In this document: in pieces, positions 1 through 8,309 of the stretch
Position numbering within the stretch: position 1 is the stretch's first letter
Layout: each line of letters opens with the position of its first letter
Source: Lachnospiraceae bacterium UBA935
GTDB lineage: Bacteria > Bacillota > Clostridia > Lachnospirales > Lachnospiraceae
Length of the DNA: 26,595 nt
Assembly (NCBI GenBank): GCA_002293525.1
Contig: DBDJ01000040.1
Coordinates: 1 to 26,595 of the forward strand
Reading direction: 5' to 3'
Notes under the pieces: generated by a model
The model's database searches: none
Seen by the model: only the letters and a program-made list of their open reading frames with translations
Told to the model about the DNA's origin: nothing
Translations under genes and position numbers: made by a program

Positions 1-5
1 GAAAC

Positions 6-23
6 GTGCGCCGCCGGGCGCAC
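6..23. other. Perfect 7-bp GC-rich hairpin at the window edge
   Basis: GTGCGCC and GGCGCAC pair perfectly around a 4-nt loop. No clear T-tract follows on either strand, so this may be a terminator half or a simple intergenic hairpin belonging to a gene outside the window. Confidence 0.4.
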
Positions 24-28
24 TTAAG

Positions 29-57
29 AAAGGCTGCCGCAAACGCGACAGCCTTTT
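29..57 (-). terminator. Intrinsic terminator downstream of putP
   Basis: AAAGGCTG at 29-36 pairs with CAGCCTTT at 49-56. Inside it CGC pairs with GCG around an AAAC loop, with one C/A mismatch. It lies 30 bp past the putP stop. On the minus strand the stem ends in CCTTT and runs into CTTAAG, a short U-rich tail. Confidence 0.75.
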
Positions 58-63
58 AATCAA

Positions 64-93
64 AAACGCCTTATACCTCAAACGCCTTATACC
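64..93. repeat. 16-bp tandem duplication across the putP stop codon
   Basis: AAACGCCTTATACC occurs at 64-77 and again at 80-93. The second copy contains the putP stop codon and the first lies just beyond it. This looks like a small slippage duplication and does not change the protein. Confidence 0.7.
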
Positions 94-1643
94 GTCCTGA
101 CCGACTCAAATTCATCCTGCACTTCTTTGGACGGCGGTGCTGTCAGCAGCGATACTGCCACGATCAGCAAACAGGAAAACAAAAATGCCGGAAGCAGTTC
201 ATATACATCCCATATCCCGCCCAACGGACGGACAGCCAGTTTCCAGATAAAGACCATCGCCGCGCCGCCGACCATACCGGCGATTGCACCGGAAAGATTA
301 ATCCGTTTCCAGAACAGCGACATCAGCATCAACGGCCCGAAAGTCGCGCCAAAACCCGCCCAGGCAAAGGACACTATGGTAAAGATCACACTGTCTTCAT
401 CCCGGGCAATAAAGACCGCGATCAAAGCAATTACCACCAGTGTAATTCGGGAAACCCACATTACTTCTTTCTCGGTAGCCTTTTTCTTCATGAGCCCCTG
501 AAAAATATTTTTGGAAAACGCCGAAGCTGAAATCAGCAGGTAAGAATCCGAAGAACTGATGGTAGCCGCAAGGATGCCCGCCATGACAAAACCGGCCAGC
601 AGCGGCGGCAGCAGCTGCCGTGAAAGCTCAATAAAGATATTTTCAGCCGCCGAGGCGGTACCGAGCAAGGTCGGATACAGCGTCCGGCCCACAATGCCGA
701 CAAATACCGCTACGGTCAGGGAAATCACTACCCAGACAGTGGCAATCCGCCGTGACCGGGTCAGTTCGCTTTCTTTGCGGATCGCCATAAAGCGTAAGAG
801 TACCTGCGGCATGCCAAAATACCCCAGCCCCCAGGCCATCATCGATATGATTGAAATAAACCCATAATTCGCGGCATCGCCAAAAACCGGCGCATTATTC
901 TGTACTAGCTGTACGTCGTTACCATCCACCACAGGAACTGCCAAACCAAAAAACTCCAGAAAACCCGGGATAGAGCGGGCGTTTTCCGCCACCGCGCCAA
1001 GCCCGCCGGCCGCCGCCGTCCCGGTTACGACGATCACGATCAGCGCGATTATCATTACAATCGCCTGCATAAAGTCTGAAGCGCTTTCGGCCAGGAAGCC
1101 GCCGATCAGGGTGTAAATCAGTACAAAGACTGCCCCAAGTATCATCATCGCGACATAAGATGTCCCGAAGAGGGTCGAGAACAGCTTGCCGCAGGTTACC
1201 AGGCAGCTTGCTGCATAAACGGTAAAAAACACCAGAATGAACAGGGCTGATATCGTCAACAGGATATTATTCTTTTCTTTGAACCGGTTGGAAAAAAACT
1301 CCGGCAAGGTTATCGCGTTGCCCGCTTTCACGCTGTAACGCCGAAGTCGCTTTGAAACAATAAGCCAGTTTATATATGTACCGGCCGCCAGGCCGATTGC
1401 CGTCCAGGACGCTTCCGCCAGGCCGCACCAATAGGCCACGCCCGGCAGGCCCATCAGCAGCCAGCCCGACATGTCCGATGCCTCCGCGCTCATCGCCGTA
1501 ACCCAAGGGCCGAGGCTTCTGCCCCCAAGAAAGTAGTCTTCCGAGCTTTTATTCGCTCGCTTGGCAAAGAAAATACCAATGCCGACAACTACCAGCATAT
1601 ATACCGACATTGCAATAAGAATCTGAATCGTATCTGAACTCAT
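87..1643 (-). CDS. putP: Sodium/proline symporter (SSS family)
   Basis: A 518-residue inner-membrane Na+/solute symporter, close to the roughly 500 residues usual for PutP. The sequence is hydrophobic throughout, with about a dozen membrane segments. The PutP hallmark SAEASDMSGWLLMGLPG lies around residues 52-68. It contains the Asp and Ser known from E. coli PutP to be needed for Na+ binding. A second SSS hallmark, AATISSSDSYLLISAS, lies in the later helices. These support proline import driven by the Na+ gradient. The ATG at 1643 is preferred over the adjacent TTG at 1646 because GGAGGAGGG sits 6 nt before the ATG and only 3 nt before the TTG. The gene appears monocistronic, with its own promoter (1712-1740) and terminator. 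In an anaerobe, proline may serve as osmoprotectant or Stickland substrate (inference). The substrate could be another SSS solute, but the PutP motif is strong. Confidence 0.93.
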   Translation of the reverse strand: MSSDTIQILIAMSVYMLVVVGIGIFFAKRANKSSEDYFLGGRSLGPWVTAMSAEASDMSGWLLMGLPGVAYWCGLAEASWTAIGLAAGTYINWLIVSKRLRRYSVKAGNAITLPEFFSNRFKEKNNILLTISALFILVFFTVYAASCLVTCGKLFSTLFGTSYVAMMILGAVFVLIYTLIGGFLAESASDFMQAIVMIIALIVIVVTGTAAAGGLGAVAENARSIPGFLEFFGLAVPVVDGNDVQLVQNNAPVFGDAANYGFISIISMMAWGLGYFGMPQVLLRFMAIRKESELTRSRRIATVWVVISLTVAVFVGIVGRTLYPTLLGTASAAENIFIELSRQLLPPLLAGFVMAGILAATISSSDSYLLISASAFSKNIFQGLMKKKATEKEVMWVSRITLVVIALIAVFIARDEDSVIFTIVSFAWAGFGATFGPLMLMSLFWKRINLSGAIAGMVGGAAMVFIWKLAVRPLGGIWDVYELLPAFLFSCLLIVAVSLLTAPPSKEVQDEFESVRTV

Positions 1644-1680
1644 CAATTTCCCTCCTCCATATTTTGAAATAACCAGCTGC

Positions 1681-1695
1681 TTCCAACAATTGGAA
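1681..1695. promoter_or_regulatory. Perfect inverted repeat in the putP leader, candidate operator
   Basis: TTCCAA-CAA-TTGGAA is a perfect 6-bp inverted repeat. It lies about 17 nt downstream of the putP -10 box and upstream of the ribosome-binding site. The position suits a repressor operator or small leader hairpin, but no regulator is identified. Confidence 0.4.
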
Positions 1696-1711
1696 AGCGA
1701 ACAACATTCAC

Positions 1712-1740
1712 ATTATAATTGATTTATATGGAAAAAGCAA
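1712..1740 (-). promoter_or_regulatory. Sigma-A-type promoter of putP
   Basis: On the minus strand the -35 TTGCTT (1740-1735) and the -10 TATAAT (1717-1712) are separated by exactly 17 nt. The -10 is about 70 nt upstream of the putP start codon. Confidence 0.75.
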
Positions 1741-1846
1741 GCTACAAAGCGCTGTTTTGTACTGTCCACAGCAAAGCGCATCCGGTACTTCACAGATTCT
1801 GCGTTAGTCGATTTATGCCAGATTTAGTTTTTATTAGCAGAATAAT

Positions 1847-1874
1847 CACCGTTATTGTAAAAAATCATACTTTA
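1847..1874 (+). promoter_or_regulatory. Sigma-K-like promoter of the three-gene spore-surface operon
   Basis: CACC at 1847-1850 is followed after 15 nt by CATACTTTA at 1866-1874. This fits the sigma-K pattern of an AC-containing -35 and CATANNNTA -10 with suitable spacing. The start codon is 69 nt downstream. It is the only such match I noticed in the 296-bp gap between putP and the operon. The rest of that gap holds only the putP promoter and a 6-bp hairpin at 1912-1927. Sigma-E has a related -10, so the call means a late mother-cell sigma factor. Confidence 0.5.
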
Positions 1875-1942
1875 ATATAGATATTCCTTTACATTACCAA
1901 TGGGAAACGACCAATTTCGATAAATTGCAAGGAGGATAAAAC

Positions 1943-3463
1943 ATGAGCTCAGCTTACCTGCAGCTTCAAAGTACGGCACAAGGTACAACCCTTGGGGGAT
2001 ACGAACCCATCCGCTTTGATTATATCGTCTCACAGCTTCAAAGTGCGGAAATCATATACAATAATACCACGGGTATTATTCAGTTTAACCGGGAGGGTGT
2101 TTACTACTTAGACTGGTTTGTCGTAACCGAGTCATCCGATGTTCCGGTTACCATACTCTTGCAGACTACCGACCAGAAAATCGTCAACTCCGATACCAGC
2201 CTCGTCAAAGATGAAGTTACCGGCTCCGCCATTATAACTGTCGGATCGGAGCCCCGCTATTTAGCTTTGACGAACGGTACGGAAGCAATAACCTTGGGCC
2301 ATGTCCCGATTGTTGCTAATTTAGTAATTCATTCCGTTGACATGAGCGAAATCACGGGCGGAAATACCGAGTCCAAGATATGCGGGTCGACCATCAATTT
2401 TCAGAACGGCGTGATTGACTGTCCGGTCTGTAATCCTTTTTCGTGGCCGGTCCTACTTGATTTACTGGATATTTCCTGGCGCTCGGAGCGTGTTTCTCAG
2501 TTACTGGAGTGCTGTACAAAAAGCGGCATGGAAGCGCTGCTGGATCTAAATTCCGGCGTTCTGGGTTCCTTTGCGGTAACAAACCAGATCGAACCGATCA
2601 TCAGTGCCCTGCAGATGGAGGTGGCTGATCTGGAGGCTTTATATCAATCCTTGTCCGGGATCATCGCCGATGCCGGTTTACTGTCTACCGATGTCTACCT
2701 GAATCATGCATCGGCTGAAGTGGTTCCGGCAGTTTCCGGCTTCGATGTGCCGCTCTTCGGCCTTGACGGGCCCATTATGCCGCAGATCATTGCCGAAGGC
2801 GGCGTGATTACGGCTTTTGCTGCGGAATATGACAGTGTCGTCTCTTTTGATTTTTCCTGCCTCAATCTGACGCCGGGATCCGGTGATGTGCTGAATACCC
2901 AGATCACCGACGTCAATAACACGCTTACGCAGTTCAGCAGTACGCTTGGAGATCTGGCGGATGTATTTGATAATCTGCTGTCGCCGCTTCCGGAAGATTA
3001 TGCGAACCGTCTTCAGGATTTATTGTTGTCCCCGTTAAGTCTGGGGCTGGCGGATACCAATCATCATGTCCATGCGGTCTTGTGGCATCGTGCGGATGAG
3101 CCCGGAAATAATGTGCAATGGAACAAAGTGACCGAACTTGACCTTGGCGCCGTTGACTGGCTCGGGCTGGCTCCGGTTGAAACCTTTGCTGCTACTATCG
3201 GCGATATTTTCGCTGCTGCCAGCAGCCTGATCGGCTGGATCTTAGGTTTGCTGACCGGCCAGGGATCGCGGAACCTTTCCCCGACAAATGTACCGTTCCG
3301 GTCAAGCAGCGTAAAAGGATTAAACTATCCGGTTTCCGCCGGCGATTACCTGCTCGTACAGTTTAAGCTTGTCGGGGGAAATGACATTACCTTGGCGGCC
3401 GGCGTCATAGCCACCAATGTAATGGCCAGTGTTGCCATTGACTGTCCGGTGACGATTCCCTAA
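1943..3463 (+). CDS. Spore-surface protein, BclA-C-like head plus split BclB-like domain, paralogue 1
   Basis: A 506-residue protein without signal peptide. Residues 1-133 form a beta-rich jelly-roll resembling the BclA C-terminal/C1q fold: FDYIVS, then YNNTTGIIQF, then GVYYLDWFVV, ending in VANLVIHS. Residues 145-245 are largely helical and hold C147, C160, C163 and the pair C190-C191. From about residue 250, strand motifs resemble the BclB-type exosporium domain: GGVITAFAA, HHVHAVLW, GLNYPVSAGDYLLVQF and ending GVIATNVMASVAI. Two hydrophobic helical inserts (about 310-370 and 410-445) interrupt it. No Gly-X-Y collagen stalk is present. AAGGAGG lies 7 nt before the ATG. It is first of three paralogues, with 25 bp to the next gene, under a sigma-K-like promoter. 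A spore coat or exosporium role is inferred from fold and promoter. The two-domain layout is seen; its function is not known. Confidence 0.6.
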   Translation: MSSAYLQLQSTAQGTTLGGYEPIRFDYIVSQLQSAEIIYNNTTGIIQFNREGVYYLDWFVVTESSDVPVTILLQTTDQKIVNSDTSLVKDEVTGSAIITVGSEPRYLALTNGTEAITLGHVPIVANLVIHSVDMSEITGGNTESKICGSTINFQNGVIDCPVCNPFSWPVLLDLLDISWRSERVSQLLECCTKSGMEALLDLNSGVLGSFAVTNQIEPIISALQMEVADLEALYQSLSGIIADAGLLSTDVYLNHASAEVVPAVSGFDVPLFGLDGPIMPQIIAEGGVITAFAAEYDSVVSFDFSCLNLTPGSGDVLNTQITDVNNTLTQFSSTLGDLADVFDNLLSPLPEDYANRLQDLLLSPLSLGLADTNHHVHAVLWHRADEPGNNVQWNKVTELDLGAVDWLGLAPVETFAATIGDIFAAASSLIGWILGLLTGQGSRNLSPTNVPFRSSSVKGLNYPVSAGDYLLVQFKLVGGNDITLAAGVIATNVMASVAIDCPVTIP

Positions 3464-3488
3464 CCCAAAATACAGGAGGATAAAATCA

Positions 3489-5063
3489 ATGAGTTCAATT
3501 TTCTTACAGCTTCAAAGTACCGCGAAGAATTCCACCGTCCTGACAAATGAAAATCTGCTGTTTGATCAGGCCTTGGCCGTATCTGATACCGTTAACATCA
3601 CCTATGACAGCAATACCGGGATGTTTCTTTTCCACACCGCAGGCGTCTATTATGTAAGCTGGTCGGCTGCGGTTGTCGAGACCCCGGCAGCAGTCAGCAC
3701 CGAACTTGCCTTGGTAACTTCCAACGGGGATTATTACCGAGCGAACACTTCCCTGTTAACGGACGAAGTATCTGGCTCTGCAATTGTAACGATAGGTTTG
3801 CCCGACACCGGTTTATATGTCCGCAATCTGTCCTCCGGAAGCATTCAGCTGGGCAACGTTGACATTGTGGCCAACATAGTCATTCATTCTATTGAAGCAA
3901 ATGCTTTGGAGCCAGGAGTGATTATCGCGCCGCCGGGATCCGGTTCCGTTATTAACTTCAACAGCGGCGGCATCGACATTACCAACCCGCTGACTTTCCC
4001 GATTCTTCTTGAAGTGCTGCAGATTTCGCTGATCCAGAACGAAATCAGTAACCTTAATGATGTCTTTAGCTGTGAAGGGCTGGAGAGCCTGTTCGGGATG
4101 CCGGGAGGCATTCTGGGCCTTGTTGCAAACGGAATCATGAATGTGGTTCTGGCTCCTTGCCGGACTATCTTAAATGCTCTGTTAGGGCCGCTCAGTGATA
4201 TTTGCGGGCCTGCAGCCAATGAAGGCCTGGTATCGGTGGATTCCTATATCGGCCATGCCAACGTCGGGATCGTCCCGGCACTGGCCGGTGCCGACATCCC
4301 GATATTAAGTCTGATTGCCGGCCCGCCCTATCCCCAGATCATCGCCCGGGACGGCTTCATCACTTCTTTTGCTGCCAAGATGGATTGCCTGGCCGCACTT
4401 GATGTCTCGGTGTTTAATACCATAGCGGGAGTATTCACCACGCTATTTAATCTGATCCTGGAACTGGTCAGTGCCGTGGCTGCTGTTATTTCCACGCTGG
4501 CAAACATTGCCGGTGACCTTCTTGGTTTTGGCGCACTCCTGCCTGATGATTTCGCGGATATTCTGAACAACAAAGTATTCAGGCTATGGAAGACGACAAC
4601 ACCGGACTCCAATCATCACGTTCACGCCATTCTGTGGAAAGGCAACGCCATAGACAATAACGCCCTGGGCGGCGATGTAGTATGGGAAAAGGTGTCTGAT
4701 CTGGATCTGGGCCCGATTCCATGGGCTGAGCTGTCACTTGTCGATGTGTTTATTTCCAGCCTCGGGGATATTCTGGAGGCCGGCGGTAACCTGATCGAGA
4801 CGATCATCACCTTGTTGGGCACACATGGGAAAGATAATCTGTCGCCCACGAACCTGCCATTTGTCGATGCCAGGATCTCGGGCCTTCATGATCCGATATC
4901 CGTAGGTGATTATTTAATGGTTCAGTATACGCTGGTCGGCACCGATAACAGCACCGTTTTAGCGGGTGTCCTGGCAACAGAGCTGATGGCCAGCGTTACA
5001 ATAGCCTGTGACAGTAATACCGATCCGCAGCCAGGACAGAGGGAATTAGGAGGAAACGTATGA
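3489..5063 (+). CDS. Spore-surface protein, BclA-C-like head plus split BclB-like domain, paralogue 2
   Basis: A 524-residue paralogue of the preceding gene, starting MSSIFLQLQST after GGAGGA spaced 8 nt from the ATG. The jelly-roll head spans residues 1-136 (YDSNTGMFLF, GVYYVSWSA, VANIVIHSIE). A Gly/Pro-rich linker of about 15 residues follows, then a helical section with C195, C224 and C239. The split C-terminal domain begins near DSYIGHANVGIVPALAG (251-267). Its strand markers are GFITSFAA, NHHVHAILWKG, KVSDLDLG, ISVGDYLMVQY and LAGVLATELMASVTI. The helical insert at about 305-350 is very hydrophobic and could be read as a membrane segment. An unusual polar tail (DSNTDPQPGQRELGGNV) runs into the ribosome-binding site of the next gene. 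The stop overlaps the next start codon by 4 nt, so translation of genes 2 and 3 is probably coupled. Function is inferred as a spore surface layer component. Confidence 0.6.
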   Translation: MSSIFLQLQSTAKNSTVLTNENLLFDQALAVSDTVNITYDSNTGMFLFHTAGVYYVSWSAAVVETPAAVSTELALVTSNGDYYRANTSLLTDEVSGSAIVTIGLPDTGLYVRNLSSGSIQLGNVDIVANIVIHSIEANALEPGVIIAPPGSGSVINFNSGGIDITNPLTFPILLEVLQISLIQNEISNLNDVFSCEGLESLFGMPGGILGLVANGIMNVVLAPCRTILNALLGPLSDICGPAANEGLVSVDSYIGHANVGIVPALAGADIPILSLIAGPPYPQIIARDGFITSFAAKMDCLAALDVSVFNTIAGVFTTLFNLILELVSAVAAVISTLANIAGDLLGFGALLPDDFADILNNKVFRLWKTTTPDSNHHVHAILWKGNAIDNNALGGDVVWEKVSDLDLGPIPWAELSLVDVFISSLGDILEAGGNLIETIITLLGTHGKDNLSPTNLPFVDARISGLHDPISVGDYLMVQYTLVGTDNSTVLAGVLATELMASVTIACDSNTDPQPGQRELGGNV

Positions 5064-6571
5064 GTACAGTTTATTTGCACCTGCAAAGCAGTATCCAGAA
5101 TAGTACAACAATCATGCCGGATAGCGTATTGAAGTTTGAAAGGACAATCGAACAATCCGACGTTAATGATATTTCATATAACAGTAACAGCGGCATAATT
5201 ATTTTGAACCAAGTCGGAGCCTACTATGTAAACTGGTTTGTCGTATCAGAAACAGCACAAGGACCCATGGAATTTGTATTGAAGACTTCTGATCAGCAAG
5301 CCGTCAAATCCTGCTCTCCGCTTACGAAAGACCAGCTGACGGGATCAGCTGTCATTATCGTCACCACACCGGGGCTGGAACTGACTTTGTGTAACGGTTC
5401 TTCCGTGGTAACCTTTGGCGATGTTCCTGTTATTGCCAATTTAGTGATTCACTCTCTGGACATGACGGAACGTGAACCGGGAGATGATACGCCGTCATGC
5501 GGGACGACAATCAGTTTTACCAGCGGGGCCCTCGATCCGACGAACCCGCTTACGTGGCCGCTTATTTTTGAAGTTTTCCAGATCTCTTGGTTATCCCAGC
5601 AGCTTATCGACCTGCAGGACATTTTTACCACCTCCGGCATAGAAGCGCTGCTGGAGTTGCCGGATCATGCCCTAAGCAATCCAGCCGTCGCATCAGCAGC
5701 CAGCACTGCCATCAATGGCTGTAAATCGGCATTATCAGCCCTGCTATCCTGCTGTCATGACTCGTTCTCATTGGGGGAAAATGGCGGTCTGATTTCGATG
5801 GATGCCTATATCGGCCATTCAACCGTGGGCATCGTACCGGCGATCGCCTCCGGCGACCTTCCCATATTAAGCCTTGTGGCAGGCCCTCCTTATCCGCAGA
5901 TTATCTCCCGCGGCGGTATTATTACTTCTTTTGCGGCCGGATACGGAGCGCTTGCACAGCTGGATATTTCACTGACCGGCTTTCTGGCGGGAACGCTGAA
6001 CACGATAAACGGCTTCATTGACGGCGTGTCCGGGTCCGTCGCAGCTCTCATCGATACTATCGGCAGCATAGGTTCTATTCTAACCGGTCTGGGAGCGCCG
6101 CTTCCCGGTAATTATGCCGAGATCCTCAACGGCCTCATCCTGACAAGGCTGTCAGACGGGGCCCCGGAATCAAACCTTAATATGCATGCGGTTCTGTGGA
6201 AAGGAACACCGGATCCGCAGGACATCTTGCAGAAAGGAATAAGCTGGCAAAAAGTATCCGAGCTTGACCTCGGGAATATCCAGTTCCTCGGACTTGGGCC
6301 GATCGGCTCGGCACTGTCAGGTTTCGGTGCGGCTATCTCGGCCGGTGCCAATGTAATCAGTTCCCTGCTCTCTTTATTGAGCAGCCGTGGCACGCCCGGC
6401 CAGGGTCTGAATCGGGAGCCGCTGAATACCGCACTGGTATCCGGCTTGGAACATCCGATTTCTGCCGGCGACTATCTGACGGTTCAGTTTACACTGAAAG
6501 GAAACGATCATACCACATTATTAGCCGGCGTTCTGGCATCCGACCTGATGGCAAGTGTTACGATTCAATAA
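5060..6571 (+). CDS. Spore-surface protein, BclA-C-like head plus split BclB-like domain, paralogue 3
   Basis: A 503-residue third paralogue, starting at an ATG that overlaps the previous stop (ATGA) with TTAGGAGG just upstream. The head (1-133) carries YNSNSGIIIL, GAYYVNWFVV and IANLVIHSLD. The helical section has C147, C221 and the pair C231-C232; adjacent Cys pairs also occur in paralogue 1. The split C-terminal domain runs from about 248 (DAYIGHSTVGIVPAIASG) to the end (LAGVLASDLMASVTIQ), with inserts rich in Gly, Ser and Ile at about 305-345 and 410-445. Conservation of SLxAGPPYPQII between paralogues 2 and 3 marks the core of this domain. Three copies in one operon suggest a mixed surface lattice or three related subunits, but this is inference. 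No transmembrane anchor or LPXTG motif is seen. Confidence 0.6.
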   Translation: MSTVYLHLQSSIQNSTTIMPDSVLKFERTIEQSDVNDISYNSNSGIIILNQVGAYYVNWFVVSETAQGPMEFVLKTSDQQAVKSCSPLTKDQLTGSAVIIVTTPGLELTLCNGSSVVTFGDVPVIANLVIHSLDMTEREPGDDTPSCGTTISFTSGALDPTNPLTWPLIFEVFQISWLSQQLIDLQDIFTTSGIEALLELPDHALSNPAVASAASTAINGCKSALSALLSCCHDSFSLGENGGLISMDAYIGHSTVGIVPAIASGDLPILSLVAGPPYPQIISRGGIITSFAAGYGALAQLDISLTGFLAGTLNTINGFIDGVSGSVAALIDTIGSIGSILTGLGAPLPGNYAEILNGLILTRLSDGAPESNLNMHAVLWKGTPDPQDILQKGISWQKVSELDLGNIQFLGLGPIGSALSGFGAAISAGANVISSLLSLLSSRGTPGQGLNREPLNTALVSGLEHPISAGDYLTVQFTLKGNDHTTLLAGVLASDLMASVTIQ

Positions 6572-6653
6572 GATAACAGTTAACAATCAAGCAAGGAGTT
6601 AACCTTCTTAAAGTAAAAAGATAAAAAAAGCAGTAGAAAAACAAAGATATGCA

Positions 6654-6706
6654 AGGTATCGTATGCGAGATATCGTATGCTAGGTATCGTATACAAGATA
6701 TAAACA
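6654..6706. repeat. 14-bp tandem repeats upstream of the collagen-like gene
   Basis: AGGTATCGTATGCG (6654-6667), AGATATCGTATGCT (6668-6681) and AGGTATCGTATACA (6682-6695) repeat head to tail. A degenerate fourth unit starts at 6696. They lie 49 nt upstream of the collagen-like gene start in a 183-bp A-rich gap that shows no convincing terminator or promoter. They could be protein-binding sites or a non-functional minisatellite. Confidence 0.7.
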
Positions 6707-6754
6707 AGGATATCTGAATGAACAATTATAATTAATTATGAAATGGAGGCAAAT

Positions 6755-8242
6755 ATGGAAAATGCAAATACAACATGTTTAGATAATGATTATTGCCATA
6801 CCGGAGGGGGCTGTATCACGATAAAGGGCGATATCGGTGATGTCGGACCGGCAGGACCGCAGGGCCCACAAGGCATACCCGGTCTAAGAGGACCGATCGG
6901 TCCTCAAGGAATCCCGGGCATAAAAGGTGATTCCGGGTGTCCAGGGCCACAAGGAGTCCCGGGACCGGCAGGGCCGCAGGGAGCATGCGGACCTCAGGGG
7001 GTCCGGGGCGATGTCGGGCCTCGGGGCGATCCCGGCAGTCAAGGAGCAATAGGTGCCAAAGGAAATCCCGGCCCTCCCGGACCGATCGGGCCGCAAGGGC
7101 AAGCCGGGCCAAGGGGTGACACCGGGCCGGCCGGGCCGCAGGGGCCAATCGGACCAGAAGGCCCCCAAGGAGTAGCCGGAAATGTCGGGCCGGAAGGACC
7201 GATGGGACCGATGGGAACTGCGGGACAGACCGGCGCCCAAGGACCTGTGGGACCGATGGGCTGTCAAGGAGTGCAAGGTCCTCAAGGAGTCCGAGGCGAT
7301 ATGGGCCCGGCCGGACCTCCTGGCGCAATCGGTCTGTCAGGTGATACCGGGCCGATCGGTAATACCGGCGATACCGGACCTACAGGCTATACCGGCGATA
7401 CTGGTCCAGCAGGATATACCGGCCCGGCAGGTAAATCCGCCTATGAGACTGCTGTTGACAACGGATATGATGGGTCAGAAGAGGAATGGCTTGGCAGTTT
7501 AGTCGGGACGACCGGCGATACCGGGCCTGCTGGTGATACCGGACCCACTGGTTACACCGGGCCGACCGGCTATACCGGCGATACCGGACCCACCGGTTAT
7601 ACCGGGCCAGTCGGCGATACCGGACCCACTGGCTATACTGGCGATACCGGTTCTACCGGCTATACTGGACCTGTCGGAATAACTGCGATTTCGGATTATA
7701 ACCCGTCCACTTCGTATCTAGCCAACCAATTAGTCAGATATAACGGACAAATATATATTGTAGAAAACTCCCCACCGACAGGATTGCCTGGTGAGTCTGA
7801 AGATTATTCGTCCTTATATACAGCAATTACTCCAACACCTATCCTTGGTACTGAAATGGAAATTCAAGATTCGGCACAACTTGAAATAAATACGGATGAT
7901 TTGATTGTATTTGACACCATGCTGAGCGGAAATCAAAATGTTTCTTATGATTCAGCTGGAACCTTTACCTTGAGCCAAGGCAGTTACTTGGTAAACTGGT
8001 GGGTGGCGTGCGACGGCAGAAATGACCCTACCACAATCTTAATTTTCTCATTATATAAGGACGGGTCAGCTTATTCTTATATAACGGCACCTTACTATTC
8101 AACCAGTGCGACTGTCACCGGAAGCAGTTTTATCAATGTTACCGGAACTTCCTCGACATTGCAGCTTAAATATTTATCAGGCAGTATCAACTTAATTAAT
8201 GCTGAAACACAAGGAGGTATTGTCATCACACAAGTCGGGTAA
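6755..8242 (+). CDS. Collagen-like exosporium-type protein with BclA-C-like C-terminal domain
   Basis: A 495-residue protein. The ATG at 6755 is preferred over 6743 because GGAGG ends 5 nt before it, and the earlier ATG has no site. The N-terminus is short and has three Cys (C8, C14, C20). Residues 25-226 are Gly-X-Y triplets, first GPQ/GPA-rich with four RGD tripeptides, later GDT/GYT-rich. Residues 227-248 break the collagen with the hinge KSAYETAVDNGYDGSEEEWL. Triplets resume at 249-307. A small module resembling CBM5/12 (YNPSTSYLANQLVRYNGQIYIV) follows at about 310-355. The end, about 365-495, is a C1q/BclA-C-like domain (FDTMLSGNQNVSYDSAG, YLVNWWV). This is the usual BclA layout of stalk then C-terminal trimer head. 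It likely forms trimeric surface filaments. GxT triplets are candidate O-glycosylation sites, as in BclA. Confidence 0.8.
   Translation: MENANTTCLDNDYCHTGGGCITIKGDIGDVGPAGPQGPQGIPGLRGPIGPQGIPGIKGDSGCPGPQGVPGPAGPQGACGPQGVRGDVGPRGDPGSQGAIGAKGNPGPPGPIGPQGQAGPRGDTGPAGPQGPIGPEGPQGVAGNVGPEGPMGPMGTAGQTGAQGPVGPMGCQGVQGPQGVRGDMGPAGPPGAIGLSGDTGPIGNTGDTGPTGYTGDTGPAGYTGPAGKSAYETAVDNGYDGSEEEWLGSLVGTTGDTGPAGDTGPTGYTGPTGYTGDTGPTGYTGPVGDTGPTGYTGDTGSTGYTGPVGITAISDYNPSTSYLANQLVRYNGQIYIVENSPPTGLPGESEDYSSLYTAITPTPILGTEMEIQDSAQLEINTDDLIVFDTMLSGNQNVSYDSAGTFTLSQGSYLVNWWVACDGRNDPTTILIFSLYKDGSAYSYITAPYYSTSATVTGSSFINVTGTSSTLQLKYLSGSINLINAETQGGIVITQVG
6827..7675 (+). repeat. Gly-X-Y collagen-like coding repeat with one hinge
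   Basis: Nine-base codon-triplet repeats encode Gly-X-Y over two blocks, interrupted at about 7433-7498 by the KSAYE...EEWL hinge. Early triplets are mixed; late ones converge on GDT, GPT and GYT. Confidence 0.9.
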
Positions 8243-8309
8243 ATAGTTTTATATTATCTCATCACGATAAAAGCTTTTAGGTACAAACCACCCAAAGTCG
8301 GAGGAAAAA

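Noticed and set aside
6654..6706. CATANNNTA-like sigma-K -10 sequences on the minus strand of the 14-bp repeats
   Set aside because: They would point into the 3' end of the preceding plus-strand gene; no minus-strand gene is there.
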